NCBI GenBank assembly: GCA_030836365.1
Contig: JAURQB010000213.1
Span: 1-20,757 of the forward strand
Source: Bdellovibrionota bacterium
Lineage (GTDB): Bacteria > Bdellovibrionota > Bacteriovoracia > Bacteriovoracales > Bacteriovoracaceae
Direction: 5' to 3'
DNA length: 20,757 nt
A program made the position numbers and the translations under genes. The notes under the pieces are model-generated. The model was not told the origin of the DNA, did not search any database, and saw nothing but the letters and a program-made list of their open reading frames with translations. Below are positions 1-6,629 of this stretch, one piece after another (the stretch's first letter is position 1; every line of letters begins with the position of its first letter).

Positions 1-2
1 GA

Positions 3-236
3 CGCTCCTACAAACTGATGATCGAAACACCCTCCGGAAAACAGTACTCCTCGGAATTCGATGAATTAACGGCCCCTGCCCTCATTGATTCCGTCTATCC
101 TGTTTTAGAGAATAAAATTGATCCTGCCTATGATTATGAGTTGAGCGGAAACCAGTTCTACTTAGATTCAAAGACAAATAAGGAGAACGATGTATTTTAT
201 CTGTGGAGGCTGGAACAAACCTATGAATACAACGCG
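3..236 (+). pseudogene. Fragment of a DUF4249-type (Bacteroidota outer-membrane lipoprotein) gene, cut at both ends
   Basis: The frame is open from the left edge and reads RSYKLMIETPSGKQYSS, then a FYLWRLEQTYEYNADF stretch. This resembles the DUF4249 family: a 'Y-x-L-x-I-x-T-P-x-G-K-x-Y-x-S' strand followed later by an aromatic W/Y-rich 'etYEY' strand. DUF4249 proteins are secreted lipoproteins usually encoded beside SusC/TonB-dependent receptors in Bacteroidota; their function is unclear. The ATG at base 18 lies inside the domain, so it is probably not the true start; the gene begins outside the window. Family resemblance stops around bases 225-242. The frame stays open to 494 only because it then runs antisense through the E1 gene. 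Family assignment is from memory of the motif pattern, so it is moderate. The right end is either a chimeric join or a genuine breakpoint. Confidence 0.5.
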
Positions 237-1547
237 GATTTTTTTATCCAGCCTGGAAAAGCCGTTTGCTGTTCCCATGATAAAATCTTCTGCAATAGGT
301 GCATTAAAAACACGCTCTTTTCCAAATTCTTGTTGCATTCCTTTAGAAACGTTAAAGATACCGCCTTTATCTTTGTTGGCCATATCTTGGCCCCAGATAA
401 ATGTATCTGGATTGTGACGAAATTCAGCCTTAAGCGTTTCATTAATTGCCGTGATGAGCTTTATTTCTTCACCCTTTTGGCTGTGCACACCTAGTGGATA
501 TTTTTCGCACTCATATTCAGGAGCATAAACAAAGTCCCAAATACTTTCTTCTGTTGGTGTCGGTGCACTCATCGCTTTTTTGTGAGCGTCAATTACTTCT
601 TCTTTAATTTCAGCTTCTATTTTCGTGATTTCTGCATCACTAAGGGCCCCAACTGCTAGTAATTCAGCTTCAAATTTTTTAATTGGATCTTGAGCAATCG
701 CTGCTGCTCTTTCCTCTTCACCTCGGTAGAGCTCATGCTTATCAGAATTTGAGTGTGATCCCATTCGTACACAATCAGCATGCACGATTACCGGGCCGTG
801 ACCGTTTTGAATTATTTCTTTCGCTCTTTTCATTGCTGCAAGAGAGTCGAAAACGTCTTTACCATCACAGTGAATAATGGTTGTGTTTTTAAATCCGATA
901 AAGTTGTCTGCAACTCGCTCGTTATTTGTTTGATCGCATTTAGGAACAGAAATACCGTAACCGTTATCTTGAAAAACAAAAATCACCGGTAGTTTTTCAT
1001 TGTCTGCTCCGTTGATCGCCTCATAGCAATAGCCTTCGCTTACAGAAGATTCACCTTGAGAAGAAATGGAAACACCTGGCTTGTTATATTTTTTCATCGC
1101 GCGAGCAATACCGGCAGCATGAAGTGTGTGGTTCCCGGTGCAACTTGAAACGTTGTGAATATTCCATTCTGGCTTGGCAAAGTGGTTTGACATATGTCGT
1201 CCGCCACTGGCCTTATCAGTTGCGCGAGAAATTCCATTTAAGATAATTTCTTCTGCTGTTAGTCCAGCAGATAGTGTCGCTTGAAGGTCTCTATAGTAAG
1301 GAAAAAAGTGGTCCGTCTCACGGTCGAAAATTTGTCCGATAGCTAATTGAATGGCATCGTGGCCGGCACAAGGTGCATGGTATGACCAACCAATTGCTTG
1401 TTTCAAATAATTTGGCGCGCGATTATCAAGAGCTCGGCCAAGTTTTAGCAAGCGATATAATTTTAGGAGTTCAGTTTTTTCAAACTTAGCAATGTCAGAC
1501 GCTTGTTCTTTGGTTTCGTTATTTTCCATAGATGTTTCTTTATTCAT
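168..1547 (-). CDS. 2-oxoacid dehydrogenase E1 component, fused alpha-beta type, C-terminally truncated
   Basis: This is the thiamine-diphosphate E1 subunit of a branched-chain 2-oxoacid or pyruvate dehydrogenase complex, which decarboxylates the 2-oxoacid and passes the acyl group to E2. Residues about 25-335 are the alpha-type domain: GWSYHAPCAGHDA, then SSQGESSVSEG (the cofactor/Mg loop, GES where GDG is usual), then QDNGYGISVP. Near residue 360 a beta-type domain begins (KLITAINETL, GQDMANKDKGG, APIAEDFIMGTANG), so this is the fused form, normally well over 600 residues. Similarity ends at about residue 440 (KKIRVV). The last ~19 residues come from the antisense of the neighbouring DUF4249-like fragment and are not E1 sequence. 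The beta domain therefore lacks most of its length and the encoded product should be inactive. The start at 1547 is upstream of a second ATG at 1529; an AGGA lies 12-15 bases before the first. Confidence 0.85.
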   Translation of the reverse strand: MNKETSMENNETKEQASDIAKFEKTELLKLYRLLKLGRALDNRAPNYLKQAIGWSYHAPCAGHDAIQLAIGQIFDRETDHFFPYYRDLQATLSAGLTAEEIILNGISRATDKASGGRHMSNHFAKPEWNIHNVSSCTGNHTLHAAGIARAMKKYNKPGVSISSQGESSVSEGYCYEAINGADNEKLPVIFVFQDNGYGISVPKCDQTNNERVADNFIGFKNTTIIHCDGKDVFDSLAAMKRAKEIIQNGHGPVIVHADCVRMGSHSNSDKHELYRGEEERAAAIAQDPIKKFEAELLAVGALSDAEITKIEAEIKEEVIDAHKKAMSAPTPTEESIWDFVYAPEYECEKYPLGVHSQKGEEIKLITAINETLKAEFRHNPDTFIWGQDMANKDKGGIFNVSKGMQQEFGKERVFNAPIAEDFIMGTANGFSRLDKKIRVVFIGLFQPPQIKYIVLLICL

Positions 1548-1587
1548 GGGACTTCGGCATCCTGTTTAAGTTAATTTATGTGGGCGG

Positions 1588-1616
1588 ATACTAGTAAAAA
1601 ACCCCTCATTGTTCAA
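1588..1616 (-). promoter_or_regulatory. Candidate sigma-70-type promoter for the E1 gene
   Basis: On the minus strand there is TTGAAC (plus bases 1611-1616), a 17-base spacer and TAGTAT (plus 1588-1593), about 40 bases before the E1 ATG. Box matches are 5/6 and 4/6. In A+T-rich DNA such matches arise by chance, so this is only a candidate. Confidence 0.3.
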
Positions 1617-1660
1617 GGAAAACGCCCGCTGATGAAAATTAAATAGGGTTTGTTTCTAGG

Positions 1661-1689
1661 TTGAAATTAATTAAACAATTAAATCTATT
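1661..1689 (+). promoter_or_regulatory. Candidate promoter for the exbB-exbD-tonB-receptor operon
   Basis: TTGAAA (1661-1666), a 17-base spacer and TCTATT (1684-1689) lie upstream of exbB in the divergent 252-bp intergenic region. A second possible -10, TATGAT (1718-1723), sits further down but has no good -35 at the right distance. Both are weak. Confidence 0.2.
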
Positions 1690-1719
1690 TGTTGCGACGC
1701 GTTCATCCTCAACAAGCTA

Positions 1720-1738
1720 TGATAACTGATTATTATCA
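1720..1738. promoter_or_regulatory. Fur-box-like dyad upstream of exbB
   Basis: TGATAA (1720-1725) and TTATCA (1733-1738) form an inverted repeat with a 7-base centre, 61 bases before the exbB ATG and overlapping a possible -10 hexamer. The half-sites match the ends of the classical Fur box, but the spacing differs from the usual 7-1-7 arrangement (a 3-base centre between these hexamers). The position before a TonB operon makes iron control plausible; the match alone is weak. Confidence 0.3.
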
Positions 1739-1799
1739 CTGGACACCCCTTGGTTTGGTTGAGAGAATTTCAGCGCAAAAAATCAATTGAGGAGTTTCC

Positions 1800-2390
1800 A
1801 TGGAGTGGATGATTATTGTCACCTGGCTTGCGCGCATTATCTTACTTATTTTAATTTTGATGAGTGTGTATGCATTGTCGATTATTCTTGAACGCAGAGA
1901 TTTTTTCAAAAAATTCTCGCTAACAACTTTTGAGCCTACTTGGATTGAGTTATCTGAGGACGGAAAGATTGATGAAATTAAAATTGGTTTAGATAAAAGT
2001 AACCCCTTTATGAACCAAATTTTATCCGCCTTTGAAAGCTCAGCGAGTTTTCAATCAGTCAGGTCCCTTCAACTGTTAAAATTTAAAAATTTGGAAGAAG
2101 GTAAGGCAAGTGTTTTAGGAACTTTTGGATCAACGGCTCCTTTTATCGGTCTTCTTGGAACTGTGTTCGGAATTATTGTTGCGTTTGGAGAGTTATCGGC
2201 CGGAAAAGTTGATAGTAACTCTATCATGTATGCATTAGCAGAGGCACTCATCTTGACGGCAGTTGGACTTGTGGTCGCGATTCCAAGTGTCATGAGTTTT
2301 AATCATTACTCTAGGCGATTAAAAATCGAGCGAGATCGTGTTCGTGTTCTCCAAGATATTATTCGTTCAACGATTACAAAAAACAGCTAG
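1800..2390 (+). CDS. exbB: ExbB/TolQ/MotA-family proton channel subunit
   Basis: This is an inner-membrane proton-channel subunit that, with ExbD, converts proton flow into motion of TonB. At 196 aa it is short for ExbB and lacks the longer N-terminal periplasmic extension. Three hydrophobic segments are visible: residues about 4-29, 107-129 and 147-167. The second and third carry the family signature, including LGTFGSTAPFIGLLGTVFGI and AEALILTAVGLVVAIPSV. The cytoplasmic loop lies between segments 1 and 2. The ATG is preceded by AGGAG (1790-1794) at a 5-base spacing, so the start is well supported. The gene leads the exbD-tonB-receptor-lipoprotein operon. TolQ is the main alternative, but the adjacent tonB and receptor genes favour ExbB. 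Confidence 0.9.
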   Translation: MEWMIIVTWLARIILLILILMSVYALSIILERRDFFKKFSLTTFEPTWIELSEDGKIDEIKIGLDKSNPFMNQILSAFESSASFQSVRSLQLLKFKNLEEGKASVLGTFGSTAPFIGLLGTVFGIIVAFGELSAGKVDSNSIMYALAEALILTAVGLVVAIPSVMSFNHYSRRLKIERDRVRVLQDIIRSTITKNS

Positions 2391-2399
2391 GAGAGTCCG

Positions 2400-2810
2400 A
2401 TGGCATTTTCTAGCGATGAACAAACAGATGGGATAAACGATATTAACATCACGCCATTTGTTGATGTCGTGTTGGTTTTGTTAGTTATTTTTATGGTGAC
2501 GGCGCCCATGATGATCAAAACTTCCATGGAACTCAAACTTCCTTCCGCCGAAAATACTGATCAGATTGAGCAAGTCACGTTGGGAATAACAATATTAAAA
2601 AGTGGCAACGTGATGTTAAATGGAACATTGATATCACCAACAGACTTAGAGGATGAAATAAGGAGCTCATTAAAAAAGGATCCTAAAACTCAAGTAATCA
2701 TCATCGCTGATAAACTGGCCACTCATGGAATGGTTATTGAGCTTCTTGATCGAATTAAAGGGGCCGGCGCAACGAATTTCGCTTTTCAAGTCGAGAAGAA
2801 AAACAAATGA
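2400..2810 (+). CDS. exbD: ExbD/TolR-family biopolymer transport protein
   Basis: This is the partner of ExbB in the energising complex. A short cytoplasmic N-terminus is followed by one membrane segment (about residues 20-40) with the hallmark DINITPFVDVVLVLLVIFM. Asp22 in the membrane is the expected proton-carrying residue (equivalent to Asp25 of E. coli ExbD). The rest is a periplasmic domain of normal length (136 aa in total). The Shine-Dalgarno sequence AGGAG (2389-2393) overlaps the exbB stop codon, and exbD's own end overlaps the tonB start by four bases (ATGA), so the three genes look translationally coupled. Confidence 0.92.
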   Translation: MAFSSDEQTDGINDINITPFVDVVLVLLVIFMVTAPMMIKTSMELKLPSAENTDQIEQVTLGITILKSGNVMLNGTLISPTDLEDEIRSSLKKDPKTQVIIIADKLATHGMVIELLDRIKGAGATNFAFQVEKKNK

Positions 2811-3478
2811 AGTTGATCATTCAAGATCGCTATCTTTTAAAATCAACGGTGATTCATGTCTTGGCCGTTTGCTTATTTTTGGGGATGGTTTTAATTTCGC
2901 GCGCACCTGAGAGGGCGCCTCTTGTGGAATTTCGAGTTATTGAAGCTCCCCAAAAATTAAAAGTGAGTAAAGTTATGCCACTTAACGCCGCACCAATTGC
3001 ACCACCAATTAAAAAGGCGCCACCGAAGAAAAAAAAGAAAAAGAAAGGAAGAGAAGTTTTTGGTGTCAACAAAAACTCGCAAACATCGGATAGCACGACG
3101 GCCTTAAAAACTAAAAAAGGAAATACTGTTGCAAAAGCGGTTGATCAAAAAAAACTCAAAAAGGGTGATGAAGAAGCATTGCCAATTCCAGAAGAAGAAT
3201 ACTTAGTGTCGGCCATGCCTCGAGTAATTGCTGAGTTCAGAGCGCCTTATCCTGACGAGGCAAAAAAAATTGCCATTGAGGGAAAGGTTGTGATGGATGT
3301 TTTAGTCGATGCAAAAGGTGATGTACGAAAAGTGACTTTAGTAAATGGGCCAGGTTTTGGCCTTAATGAAGCGGCCATTGAGTCCATGAAGCAATTTAAG
3401 TTTGCGCCGGCCAAAATTGGTGAGCGAGCAGTCGCAGTAGTCATCCGTTATGGAATAAATTTTGTCTTAGAGGATTAA
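2807..3478 (+). CDS. tonB: Energy transducer TonB
   Basis: This protein spans the periplasm and transmits energy from ExbBD to outer-membrane receptors. Residues about 13-31 form the single membrane anchor and include the SxxxH pair (Ser13, His17) that is functionally important in E. coli TonB. A Pro/Ala/Lys-rich linker follows (residues 60-125) with a run of seven lysines (74-80) in place of the classical EP/KP repeats. The C-terminal TonB domain spans about 135-222: YPDEAKKIAIEGKV, VDAKGDVRKV, GFGLNEAAIESMKQFKFAPA. Length is 223 aa, normal. It overlaps exbD by four bases and the receptor starts two bases after its stop. The lysine codons contain an in-frame A AAA AAG heptamer (3031-3037). 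Confidence 0.9.
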   Translation: MKLIIQDRYLLKSTVIHVLAVCLFLGMVLISRAPERAPLVEFRVIEAPQKLKVSKVMPLNAAPIAPPIKKAPPKKKKKKKGREVFGVNKNSQTSDSTTALKTKKGNTVAKAVDQKKLKKGDEEALPIPEEEYLVSAMPRVIAEFRAPYPDEAKKIAIEGKVVMDVLVDAKGDVRKVTLVNGPGFGLNEAAIESMKQFKFAPAKIGERAVAVVIRYGINFVLED

Positions 3479-3480
3479 CC

Positions 3481-5748
3481 GTGAAATTTGTCATTTACAC
3501 AATACTTTATAGCTTACTTTTTATTCAATTTGCTTGGGCCGAAAAAATTCAGGTCAAAGGTATTGTTAAAGAGATGGGAAGTCGGCGATTGATGAAGGAG
3601 ACCAAAATTTTCTTTTTACCAGAGAAAGTCGTGGCCGTCACAAATGAGTTCGGGGAATTTAGCGTTACTTTAGATGATCAAAAAAAGTGGGATGTTATCG
3701 TCAATCTCGCCGGTTATAAAAAATTTAAAGAATCATTAGAAATAAAAGAAGGTCGAGTATTTAATATTTATCTAGAGAAAATTGAATACAACTTGTTTGA
3801 GACGACAATTGTCGCGAAAAGTGATAAGCGAGACCCCACGAAAAAATCACTTACCTACACCGATTTTTATTCAACTCCTGGTGCCGGAGGTGATCCGGTT
3901 AAGGCCGTTAGTAATTTGCCGGGAATTAATCGCTCCACTCAAGGTGCGCGAGTTGTTATTCAAGGTGGAACGCCAGACGATACTCAGTACGGTGTGAATC
4001 AACAATATGTACCAATCGTTTTTCATTTTGGAGGAATAACAAGTGTCATTATGCCGGAGGCAATTGAGAGTGTGGATTACCTCTCTGCTGGTTATGGCCC
4101 TGAATATGGGAAGGCGATTGGGGGGATCATCAATTTGAATACGCGCTCACCGCGAACGGATCGTTATTATGGAATTGGATTTTTAGATATCTTTAATGGT
4201 GGTCTTTTAGTTGAGGGTCCTGTTAGTGAAAAAGGCTCTTTTTTGTTAAGTGCGCGTCGCTCTTGGGTTGGTGAAGTGCTAAAAAAAATTGCAGAGGAAG
4301 AAGATGGTTTTGACTTTACGGTGGCGCCTTCTTATACAGATGCCACTTTTGTTTATGAATATAATAAATCAAAAGCAAAAAAATACTCAGTGACAGGATT
4401 GTATTCTCTTGATGAGCTTAAGTTTGTTTTAGACATGCCGCTTGGAAATGATCCCTCTACGCGTGGAGACTTTAAAAACGAGACAGGCTTTCACCGGGTG
4501 ATCGGTCGCTTTGACCATGAACTCAGTAAGAATAAAAAATATTTTACTTCACTTGCTGTTGGGGGGGATCAAATATTTTTTAAAATTAATGATCAATTTT
4601 TAGATGTTGATTCGACAAATTATACTTTACGGTCTGAATATCAAATGAAGAAAACATCTTGGACTCATTACTTCGGACTAGATTGGTCTTACGAAGATTA
4701 TAATGTCGGTATTAATTTACCATTTTTTGACAGCGATAATGGCGGAATTAGAAACCCATTTTCTCTTGGTGAATCACGGGCCGGAAGACGAGAGGGAAAT
4801 TGGTATGAGCTTGGTTTTTATTCCAGACATAATTATCAATTAAATAATGAAGGAAACTGGGTTTTTACACCGGCCATGAGGCTTGACTACTACTCAGCGA
4901 CAGAAGAAGGAGAGAGCTTAGTTGATAAACTTTTATGGCAACCTCGTTTTTCCATGAAGTATCTTCTGAGTGATTATGAGTTTTTTCGTCTCTCCTCTGG
5001 TATATATAACCAGCTCCCTGAAGAGAGAGAGGTTAACTCTCTTGCTGGTAATCCATACCTTAAGCCGCTTATTGCTCGTCATCTTAATATTGGTTATGAG
5101 AATGATTTAAGAAAAGGAAGCACAGACGGGCTCAAGGTTTATACAGGTCTTTTTTACAAAGACCTTAATGACCTTGTAAATAGTTCCAGTCGATTAGTGG
5201 AGAGGGCCGGAACTTTCACGACGGAGAACTTTAGTAATGAAAGTAGTGGTGAGATTTATGGAGGCGAAATATACCTTCAATATAAAAATGATCAATGGGC
5301 ACTAAACACGAGTTATACTATTGCGCGCTCAAACCGAGTAGATCAATATGGAGTAAAACAACTTTCTCAATTTGATCAAACACATAACTTTAATGTGATT
5401 GGAAGTTATCAATACGAGCGCTGGACTTTTTCAACGAGGTTTAGATTTGTTACTGGTAATCCAAGAACTCCAGTAAATGGCGCCATTTATGATGCGGATA
5501 ATGACGTTTATGTTCCTGTGCGAGGCGATTTCTTTAGTGAAAGAAATAAAGACTTTTTGCAATTGGATTTAAGAATTGATCGTAAGTTTATTTTTCGAGA
5601 CTGGATTTTGAGTGCTTATTTGGATATTCAAAATGTCACTAATCGATCTAATAGTGAAGGGCTTAATTATAATTATGATTACAGTGAATCTAAAGTAACA
5701 TCGGGGATTCCTGTTCTTCCTACTTTTGGCCTAAAAGGAGAATTCTAA
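3481..5748 (+). CDS. TonB-dependent outer-membrane receptor with N-terminal carboxypeptidase-regulatory-like domain
   Basis: This is an outer-membrane active-transport receptor of 755 aa. It has a Sec signal (about residues 1-20, ending FAWA before EK), then a beta-sandwich CarboxypepD_reg-like domain (about 22-105). The plug domain (about 108-215) includes TPGAGGDPVKAVSNLPGI and VDYLSAGYGPEYGKAIGGII. The remainder is a 22-strand-type barrel rich in alternating aromatic strands and ending in phenylalanine (FGLKGEF), the expected barrel-assembly signal. The plug resembles the 'PGAGGDP...LPG' receptors common in Deltaproteobacteria-like groups. The start is GTG at 3481, two bases after the tonB stop; the signal peptide supports it. 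The ligand cannot be told from sequence; iron chelates, cobalamin or a polymer fragment are all possible. Confidence 0.9.
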   Translation: MKFVIYTILYSLLFIQFAWAEKIQVKGIVKEMGSRRLMKETKIFFLPEKVVAVTNEFGEFSVTLDDQKKWDVIVNLAGYKKFKESLEIKEGRVFNIYLEKIEYNLFETTIVAKSDKRDPTKKSLTYTDFYSTPGAGGDPVKAVSNLPGINRSTQGARVVIQGGTPDDTQYGVNQQYVPIVFHFGGITSVIMPEAIESVDYLSAGYGPEYGKAIGGIINLNTRSPRTDRYYGIGFLDIFNGGLLVEGPVSEKGSFLLSARRSWVGEVLKKIAEEEDGFDFTVAPSYTDATFVYEYNKSKAKKYSVTGLYSLDELKFVLDMPLGNDPSTRGDFKNETGFHRVIGRFDHELSKNKKYFTSLAVGGDQIFFKINDQFLDVDSTNYTLRSEYQMKKTSWTHYFGLDWSYEDYNVGINLPFFDSDNGGIRNPFSLGESRAGRREGNWYELGFYSRHNYQLNNEGNWVFTPAMRLDYYSATEEGESLVDKLLWQPRFSMKYLLSDYEFFRLSSGIYNQLPEEREVNSLAGNPYLKPLIARHLNIGYENDLRKGSTDGLKVYTGLFYKDLNDLVNSSSRLVERAGTFTTENFSNESSGEIYGGEIYLQYKNDQWALNTSYTIARSNRVDQYGVKQLSQFDQTHNFNVIGSYQYERWTFSTRFRFVTGNPRTPVNGAIYDADNDVYVPVRGDFFSERNKDFLQLDLRIDRKFIFRDWILSAYLDIQNVTNRSNSEGLNYNYDYSESKVTSGIPVLPTFGLKGEF

Positions 5749-6560
5749 TGAGATTATTTCTATCAGTTTGCCTATTCTTTTTAGTTAGTTGTGGTGATGA
5801 TAATTTTAAAAAATATGCCGCTTTATCTGAATTTAGAGTTCTCGGTATTTTGGCCGATAACCCTGAAGTGAGTGACACAAATGAAACGGTATCCCTTACT
5901 CCAGTCGTTAGTGATATTGCTAATGAAGGCCGAACAGTTACCATGAAAGTTGAGTCTTGTGTCGATCCAGGAATTGCGACAGGGGAAGAAGTTAATTGTG
6001 AAGGAGAAGCTCTTTACCAATTAATTACTGAGGAAAATATCGATTTGAATGCCTTGTTAGGGGCAAGTTATTACACCGGAGCAATAAACTCAATCGATAT
6101 CACTGTACCTGAAAATATATTGGCCAACCGATCACCTATTGAGCAATTTAATGGTATTGATTATCTCGTGATTTTTAATTTTTCTGTGGGAGGTGAAGAA
6201 CTTGTTCGAACATTCAGACGAATAAAAGTTTCAACAAAACCTGAGAAGAATTCAAACCCGACGATTTCTAGTAGCAGTGATATTTCATTATCAGCAAATG
6301 AGCAGGCTTTAAGCCTCGTGGCCGGAGAGTCACCGCAAGAATTTTCATTCCTAGATTTGACAGGTGAGCAAAAAACCTCAAAAGAGGTTTATTACCTCAG
6401 CTGGTTTACTTCATCAGGGGAGATTGAAAACTCGCAAGTTTATGTCGACGAAGAAACTAAAATTACTTTAGATTCAAATTTGCCCAATGAGGCGGTGGTG
6501 GTTGTATTCCTGAGAGATGGCCGCGGTGGATCTGATTTTTTAGTGAAAAAGTTACCTTGA
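5748..6560 (+). CDS. Predicted lipoprotein, last gene of the TonB operon
   Basis: No family is recognised. The 270-aa product starts with a lipoprotein signal: a hydrophobic stretch and the lipobox LVSC, giving Cys15 as the lipidated residue, followed by GDDN. The rest is hydrophilic and beta-rich, with possible Ig-like or fibronectin-like sections (residues about 150-270) and no catalytic motif that I can see. Its ATG shares one base with the receptor stop codon (TAATG), so it is almost surely co-translated with the receptor. By position it may be a surface or periplasmic accessory to the receptor, as SusD-type or HmuY-type lipoproteins are for others; that is inference. No clear terminator follows. 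Confidence 0.8.
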   Translation: MRLFLSVCLFFLVSCGDDNFKKYAALSEFRVLGILADNPEVSDTNETVSLTPVVSDIANEGRTVTMKVESCVDPGIATGEEVNCEGEALYQLITEENIDLNALLGASYYTGAINSIDITVPENILANRSPIEQFNGIDYLVIFNFSVGGEELVRTFRRIKVSTKPEKNSNPTISSSSDISLSANEQALSLVAGESPQEFSFLDLTGEQKTSKEVYYLSWFTSSGEIENSQVYVDEETKITLDSNLPNEAVVVVFLRDGRGGSDFLVKKLP

Positions 6561-6615
6561 AAACGATATCTTGAAAAAAATATGAGCACGCATTAATCTA
6601 GGAGATGATTTAAGC

Positions 6616-6620
6616 AGGAG
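6616..6620 (+). promoter_or_regulatory. Shine-Dalgarno candidate (AGGAG) before a non-standard ATT start
   Basis: AGGAG lies nine bases before the ATT at 6630, the best ribosome-binding match upstream of the sugar-transferase-like reading frame. A GTG at 6622 follows too closely and its frame ends after eleven codons. This site is the main reason to propose ATT 6630 as the start. Confidence 0.35.
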
Positions 6621-6629
6621 AGTGGTTTT

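Noticed and set aside
18..494. A 158-codon plus-strand ORF at the left end taken as one gene
   Set aside because: Only the first ~72 codons have protein-family character; the rest is antisense to the E1 gene, so it is not one real protein.
1548..1799. Search for a small RNA or riboswitch in the E1/exbB intergenic region
   Set aside because: Only weak promoter boxes and one dyad are visible; no structured aptamer-like pattern or terminator could be supported.
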